Positions 60,101 to 64,000 of a stretch of DNA of 64,000 nt are shown one piece after another (the stretch's first letter is position 1; every line of letters begins with the position of its first letter). The translations under genes and the position numbers were made by a program. Origin of the DNA: Apostichopus japonicus (Eukaryota > Echinodermata > Holothuroidea > Aspidochirotida > Stichopodidae); the NCBI RefSeq assembly GCF_037975245.1, contig NC_092582.1, positions 22,344,577 to 22,408,576 of the forward strand, read 5' to 3'. The notes beneath the pieces were generated by a model, which was not told the origin of the DNA, did not search any database, and was given only the letters and a program-made list of their open reading frames with translations.

Positions 60101-62961
60101 GATAACGTGACAGATTTGCCGTCGTTTATCAAATTAACGGATTGAGTGCTTGATCACTGGAGGATGCCGAGGTTTACATCTCACCTTGAACCCCTTTGGA
60201 TTCCACCGATAAAACTTAATTCGGCTCGCACGAAGACTGGAAAAATACGGCGAGTTTTTTAACAAACAACGGAGTAGGGGAAAGAAAGAAAACAAGTTAA
60301 ATATTCCAAACTCTGATGAAAGGAAATTTCACTTTAAAAACTTTATTTCCAGTCATGCGTAACATTCTTTTTCTTGAAACGGAGCTGTTCTTGGCATCGC
60401 TTGAAAACTGTGCCTAAAATTTATCGAGTGAGTTTATGAGATATTGGTGAATTGTTTTGAGCTTTTTACATGAAGGCTTACAGAAGAATAAGACTCTCCA
60501 TGAATAAAATAAGAGGTATGATTGCAGTAAATATGTCAACAAATTACTTTAAACTAAACCCCCCCCCCCCCCCCACAAAAAGCCAAGAGAAGGTTGCATG
60601 ATTGTCATAATCTCAAGAATGTCACATACTGATCCATTGCAATTCTGATTGCTTAACACTGCTTTGTACAATTTATATTGTATTTTGTGTAGCCAAGAGG
60701 GATTTCTTGATGATAAAACTGTTACTGTGTTGATTCACCTTCAAGTAGCCTTGCAAAGTCACAGTCACACATGACATTAACTTGTTTAAGAAAGGACTGC
60801 TTATGCAACTTACATTCATCAATTTCTAATGGTGATCATTCAGGCTGAAATTTTACATTCTTTCCAATGAAATTGCTGTAGGCAAGATCTTAAAGGAGTG
60901 ACTTCAGGCACAAACTTAATTTTGAAATGGGGTAGACTGTTAGGAAACACTTCGCTCATTCCAGGTTTAATTCTGTACCACTTTTAATTTTTGAGAAATG
61001 ACACTTTGCTAAGGCAAATCAATTAAGTGACTAGACTTTTCTATTTTATTATAATTATTTTTTTATTATTGTCATATTTAATGAGGGTAGTCCTGCTCAG
61101 TGCAGAAGCACTGCTTTCCAGAGGAGCCCTCTATTCTTACACACAGACCAGGTCAGTTCCACGCATGCCAAAAAAAAGCTCAATCGGAAAACATAAAGAC
61201 TTCCTTGACCTCGAATGACAAGTTAACCATGCACTATAAACTTGTCAAGGACAAATAGTGTTGACTTTCATTCAAGGGAGCTCCTTTTGTTATGAATATG
61301 AAAGAACATTTTTTCGGATGATTTATTAGAATTTTAAGACATTGGAATAACATTAACATTTAGGTCTGCACCGAGGGGCCGACTTCACCATATACTTAGC
61401 CTTAAAGGAGCTTTCTGCAGCATTTTCACACTTTTAAAGGTGAATATATATTTAAAAGTGGGACATCTATAGAAACTTTACTACCAATGAAAAGTTTTTC
61501 TTTGTTCTTGAAATATGACATATCAAGATAAAAATTCTGGCTAAAGGCATCAATTTAGTATTTCTCTTGAAGGATAAGGGTACATTTTGATGGTCTTAAA
61601 TATTGCCACAGTGACGCAACAAATTTTCTCGATGACTCATTTGCAAAGCAGGCCTCTAAGCTGAAATTTGATGGGGATACCATTAATTTTTGTTACGCTG
61701 ACCAAGCCAAGTTCCAGTCACCCATAATTTGTGTCCCCTTTATGCTAAGTGTCCATGATCATTTCACTACCCACAAAGTATTGAGTCCTGAACCCCTTAT
61801 AGTGCAAAAAATGGAAACTTTAATTGGATGATGCCATATATATCAATAGGCAAATCTTTCAGGTTTGCCTTTTCTCAGGTTTTGCCTATTTCCATCATTG
61901 TTGATGCTACTGTACTGGTGGTTAAGTAGCAGGCAATATTATCAAGTACATTAACTTTCTTCTAAGGGATCAGAATGTTACAACATTATTGAGGCAGAAA
62001 TTCAACCCAACCAGAAACAACCGAAGCTAAAATTACTTTTGCATGAACAATTCTCGAGGCTTCCGATGCCGTTCGAAATAGGCTTTCCTTAAAACTTTCA
62101 AATGATGCAATCAGTGTTTTACCTTTGGTTGACTTTTGTTCTATTTCTCTTTGAGTTTGTAAATCCGGGAGGTAAAAATTCGTAGTCTAGGCCTCCTCTC
62201 GTTGCCATGACTTGTACGTGTCTTCTCTGAGGAGGAGGAAAATTAAAAGAAAAATGGGATAGAAATATCAAGAATGGCTTTACAAACAAAAACAATACCC
62301 AAAAAAATAATAAAACAAAAAAGAAGTCAAAAGGCATATCATACCTGTTTGGAATCCATTGCTATTGTTACATAGCAACAGACAGGAATCGTTTGTTTTA
62401 TGGATTGTTTCATCAGACAGCTTTTAATGGTATGTTGTATTTTCAGTATTAGATTAAATAAATGCACTGTGCTCTCAGTAATCCCTGAGTATTGAGACAA
62501 GCCTCCGTATTTAACTTTATTAAGAATGTCCAAAAACTTGTTGACTGGCAGAGTACCAGTATGAATACAAAAAGAACAAGGCTCTAAGTACCAGTGGCCT
62601 ACTGAATTTTGCACTAATGTCTATACTAGGATCCAAAATGCCTCGAGTACTCTTGAGAGTAACATAACATAACAAAACAATTAATATTTATATAGCGCTA
62701 TTCCATCTAGATCATAGCGCTTGTGACACAGACACAAATTAGCATGGAAATAGGTGAGTCTTAAGATTACTACAGAGTACAAATCCATGAGGCTGAGTCA
62801 GAGAGTACAGGTCACTATGCTAGAAATACGAGTACCATTATGTACTCACAAAAGAGCCTGCATTGTACTCACAATCCCCATAGACCTTTGGAAAGCATCC
62901 TGATTTCTGGCCCGCTGCGCTGCTTGACTTTTTCGGTCCACTTCCTCTAAAAATCTATAAT
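45167..62961 (-). CDS. ZNHIT6: ZNHIT6 (BCD1), box C/D snoRNP assembly factor (3' part, seven exons)
   Basis: Minus-strand coding exons in transcript order: 62961-62873, 62226-62123, 59147-59085, 53373-53293, 47705-47619, 46620-46481, 45348-45167. All are AG/GT bounded and all phases agree, giving 248 codons including TGA. The first exon starts inside a codon, so the N-terminus with the HIT-type zinc finger lies off the right edge. Family blocks in order: YRFLEEVDRKSQ, LDYEFLPPGFTNSKRNRTKV, VIMWTIELQFVHSG, TLQDILGVYLDPSVCDP, VKLYTQAGGLENVKVLIK, FHLLDKSKTLKDNFVGKSVV with EYPTL, then a Lys/Arg-rich tail (NKRKRNRRYNRGRQNRRK) that looks like a nuclear/nucleolar signal. The order matches ZNHIT6/BCD1, which acts with R2TP and NOP17-type factors to build box C/D snoRNPs. 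Introns are large (up to ~5.9 kb), so the gene spans over 17.8 kb for a modest protein. Identity is inferred from recalled family motifs, without the diagnostic zinc finger. Confidence 0.86.
45349..46480 (-). other. ZNHIT6: ZNHIT6 last intron
   Basis: Between the last two coding exons. Contains a poly(G) tract at 46333-46344, an 8-bp stem (CCATTGAT / ATCAATGG) near 45452-45471 and AT-rich sequence. No gene-like ORF. Confidence 0.5.
46965..47330 (+). repeat. TGACCT/GGTTCATCT dispersed repeat, about three sub-units
   Basis: Each sub-unit has TGACCT words, an (A/T)-rich bridge, then GTTCATCTRCTCWATG and a TACCATACTT- or CATACTAAGTTTC-like block; starts are near 46968, 47092 and 47266. It resembles repeats with TTTGACCTC words frequent in marine invertebrate DNA. 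It lies in the ZNHIT6 intron 46621-47618. Confidence 0.55.
48845..49005 (+). repeat. Dispersed repeat family A, copy 3
   Basis: CATTCACTCCACTGTTGCCA, then CCGTACAAAATGCTCGGACC, then GGATGCAGAAACTTTCCAAC, ending TACACAATCAATTCCACC. The order matches 3211-3395 closely. Confidence 0.65.
50141..50260 (+). other. Structured, tRNA-like or SINE-head segment
   Basis: An outer stem GCTCGACC (50141-50148) / GGTCGAGC (50179-50186) encloses an inner stem GACGG/CCGTC (50161-50175). TGGTCGAGCGGTT resembles a Pol III A-box of a Leu/Ser-type tRNA, and GGGACGAATCT about 65 bp later resembles a degenerate B-box. It is not a functional tRNA, since no cloverleaf or anticodon arm can be formed convincingly. It may be a SINE head or a decayed tRNA pseudogene. 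Confidence 0.3.
52195..52330 (+). repeat. Dispersed repeat family A, copy 4
   Basis: TTTAATCTGCTGTTGCCAGG, then ACGATACAAAACG and GGATGACGTATGGACTTAA in the family order; the most diverged copy. Confidence 0.5.
53788..53806. repeat. Poly(C) tract, 19 bp
   Basis: Longest C homopolymer in the window, equal in length to the G tract at 15719. Confidence 0.85.
54789..55290. repeat. AT-rich minisatellite, ~150-200 bp unit, 2.5 copies
   Basis: Units share TAGGTGCTCTGTATAT, TATGTATGTTCTATA, GGTGCTCCATACATGTGTTC, a pure (TA)n block and CTATACTAGTACGGATAGG in the same order. Starts are near 54789, 54939 and 55136. The 174-codon ORF across it is a Tyr/Cys/Ile repeat artefact. Confidence 0.85.
55521..55555. 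repeat. (C)14 followed by A-rich tract
   Basis: A composite (C)n(A)n tract; similar composites occur at 5587, 29862, 30119 and 60559. Confidence 0.8.
56580..56758. repeat. Tandem repeat, ~60-bp unit, three copies
   Basis: Units start near 56580, 56639 and 56699 and share CATGATTTCAAACAT and GTATGACTCATCCACTGCAT. The third is the most diverged. Confidence 0.85.
58780..58816. repeat. (GGAC)n microsatellite
   Basis: About nine GGAC units in a ZNHIT6 intron. Confidence 0.95.
59148..62122 (-). other. ZNHIT6: ZNHIT6 intron, 3.0 kb
   Basis: Contains a C/CCCCAAC-rich stretch (59500-59535), a 16-bp poly(C)-plus-A tract (60559-60580) and dispersed family B copy 3 (60893-61036). Nothing coding is seen. 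Confidence 0.5.
60893..61036 (-). repeat. Dispersed repeat family B, copy 3
   Basis: On the minus strand it reads TCTAGTCACTTAATTGATTT, GTCATTTCTCAAAAATTAAA, AACCTGGAATG, GTCTACCCC and AAGTTTGTGCCTGAAGTCAC, matching 17131-17290 block by block. Confidence 0.65.
62675..62725 (-). repeat. SINE/LINE tail-like fragment
   Basis: On the minus strand it has AAGCGCTATGATCTAG followed by AATAGCGCTATATAAATAT, the same tail type seen at the end of the element at 4679-4955. Just upstream is a TAACATAACATAACA run. Only the tail is present. Confidence 0.4.
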
Positions 62962-63467
62962 CTGTGGGTTGGCCAAAATGGAGATTTATGAGAGTTGGTA
63001 AATCACACGGCACACTGTTAATCCATAGACAGATCCTACTGTAAATTCATTACACATCGTAGTAATTAATCCAAACTCAAACCGGTTGTAACCAGGTATA
63101 TTTTTTATTCTTCATCAGACACTACGGACATCACTTAGTGTATAACTTGTAAGATTAAGTTGTTGGATTTTATTACAATGCTCGCCTGAAAAGTTTATGT
63201 ATGCTATATCAAACACTTTCTAAAACACACCATGTCAAATATACAGTATACTTAAGTGTATACTTTTGCGATCAAATTGCTGTACTTTTCTCAAAATTCT
63301 TCAAAATGTACAGTATCCTTGCCAAACAGGTCAGCATCATCCATGTGCATGAGTGTGTACACAGATATCAACATGGTGGTGTGTATGAGTTGTACAGTGT
63401 TGGAGCATTTCAGATGTCAGGAATGAATACCAACGTCCTAAATATAACATAATCTGATAATTATATT

Positions 63468-63637
63468 GTTCTAGAGAGTAAAGCAGTCTAAGCCATTGCA
63501 CCTGCTATGTTATGTAATAGGCAATTACTTTAAAAATGCCATCTATTGAAGTGTTCTAGAGAGTAAAGCAGTCTAAGCCATTGCACCTGCTATGTTATGT
63601 AATAGGCAATTACTTTCAAGTGCCATCTATTGTTTGC
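63468..63637. repeat. Direct tandem duplication, 85-bp period
   Basis: GTTCTAGAGAGTAAAGCAGT starts at 63468 and again at 63553; the following ~65 bp are the same in both, then small differences. Confidence 0.93.
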
Positions 63638-63717
63638 TCAACTATTCTGTTTTTTGTTATGCAAAATTAGCATGTATTGTATTGAGTTACAGAATATGTG
63701 CTTTAGAGACAGTGGTC

Positions 63718-64000
63718 AGTTGTAAACTGTTCTTCAAAGAGAAAGGTTGAGTGAGAAATAAGTTGTAAACTGTTCTTCAGAGAGAAAGGTTGAGTGAGAA
63801 ATAAGTTGTAAACTGTTCTTCAGAGAGAAAGGTTGAGTGAGAAATAAGTAAAAGACAGAACACAACGAGTTGTAAACTGTTCTTCAGAGAGAAAGGTTGA
63901 GTGAGAAATAAGTTGTAAACTGTTCTTCAGAGAGAAAGGTTGAGTGAGAAATAAGTTGTAAACTGTTCTTCAGAGAGAAAGGTTGAGTGAGAAATAAGTA
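63718..64000. repeat. 43-bp satellite in a 150-bp higher-order repeat, runs off the edge
   Basis: A 43-bp unit (AGTTGTAAACTGTTCTTCAG ... GAGAAATA) starts at 63718, 63761 and 63804, then a 21-bp spacer, then 63868, 63911 and 63954. The block of three units plus spacer repeats at exactly 150 bp, and the window ends with the first bases of the next spacer. Only one unit shows a point difference (the first). Confidence 0.93.

Overview
The window is animal nuclear DNA. All five genes are split by GT-AG introns, and every exon join given below keeps the reading frame. Intergenic and intronic DNA is AT-rich and full of microsatellites, minisatellites and transposon debris. The protein set (ABCF1, IMP3, LRRIQ3, an Arf-family GTPase, ZNHIT6), the ciliary-type LRRIQ3 and the frequent TAGGCCTA-type words suggest a marine deuterostome invertebrate, most likely an echinoderm. 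That assignment is an inference. There is no sign of a prokaryotic, plasmid or phage origin.

Layout, left to right. (1) 101-9111, minus: the 5' part of ABCF1 (ten coding exons, 381 codons) up to just past Walker A of the first ABC domain; the rest lies off the left edge. Its introns hold a 54-bp minisatellite, a ~60-bp and a ~98-bp tandem repeat, and a SINE-like element. (2) 10574-12915, plus: complete IMP3 (five exons, 181 aa), head to head with ABCF1 across ~1.46 kb. (3) 13918-20613, minus: complete LRRIQ3 (six exons, 833 aa), tail to tail with IMP3. (4) 20614-24564: intergenic DNA with a 5'-truncated LINE tail and two perfect palindromes. (5) 24565-27663, plus: a complete four-exon Arf-like GTPase (190 aa). 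(6) 27664-35224: gene-poor DNA with homopolymer tracts and a hairpin-bearing dispersed repeat. (7) 35225-44520, minus: a full-length Ty3/gypsy-type LTR retrotransposon with two 755-bp LTRs that look identical, an open gag and an open 1624-codon pol. (8) 45167-62961, minus: the 3' seven coding exons of ZNHIT6 (BCD1), with the HIT zinc-finger end off the right edge. (9) 63468-64000: tandem repeats, including a 150-bp higher-order repeat that runs off the edge.

ABCF1 (translation/ribosome-associated), IMP3 (18S rRNA processing) and ZNHIT6 (box C/D snoRNP assembly) all serve ribosome production or use; LRRIQ3 and the Arf-like GTPase do not obviously belong to that pathway. The most notable item is the retrotransposon. 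It is apparently young and structurally complete, its reverse transcriptase reads HHDD where Y/F-x-D-D is usual, its integrase has DD34E rather than DD35E spacing, and its pol has a ~190-residue C-terminal extension I cannot assign. Several dispersed repeat families were found by comparing segments within the window.
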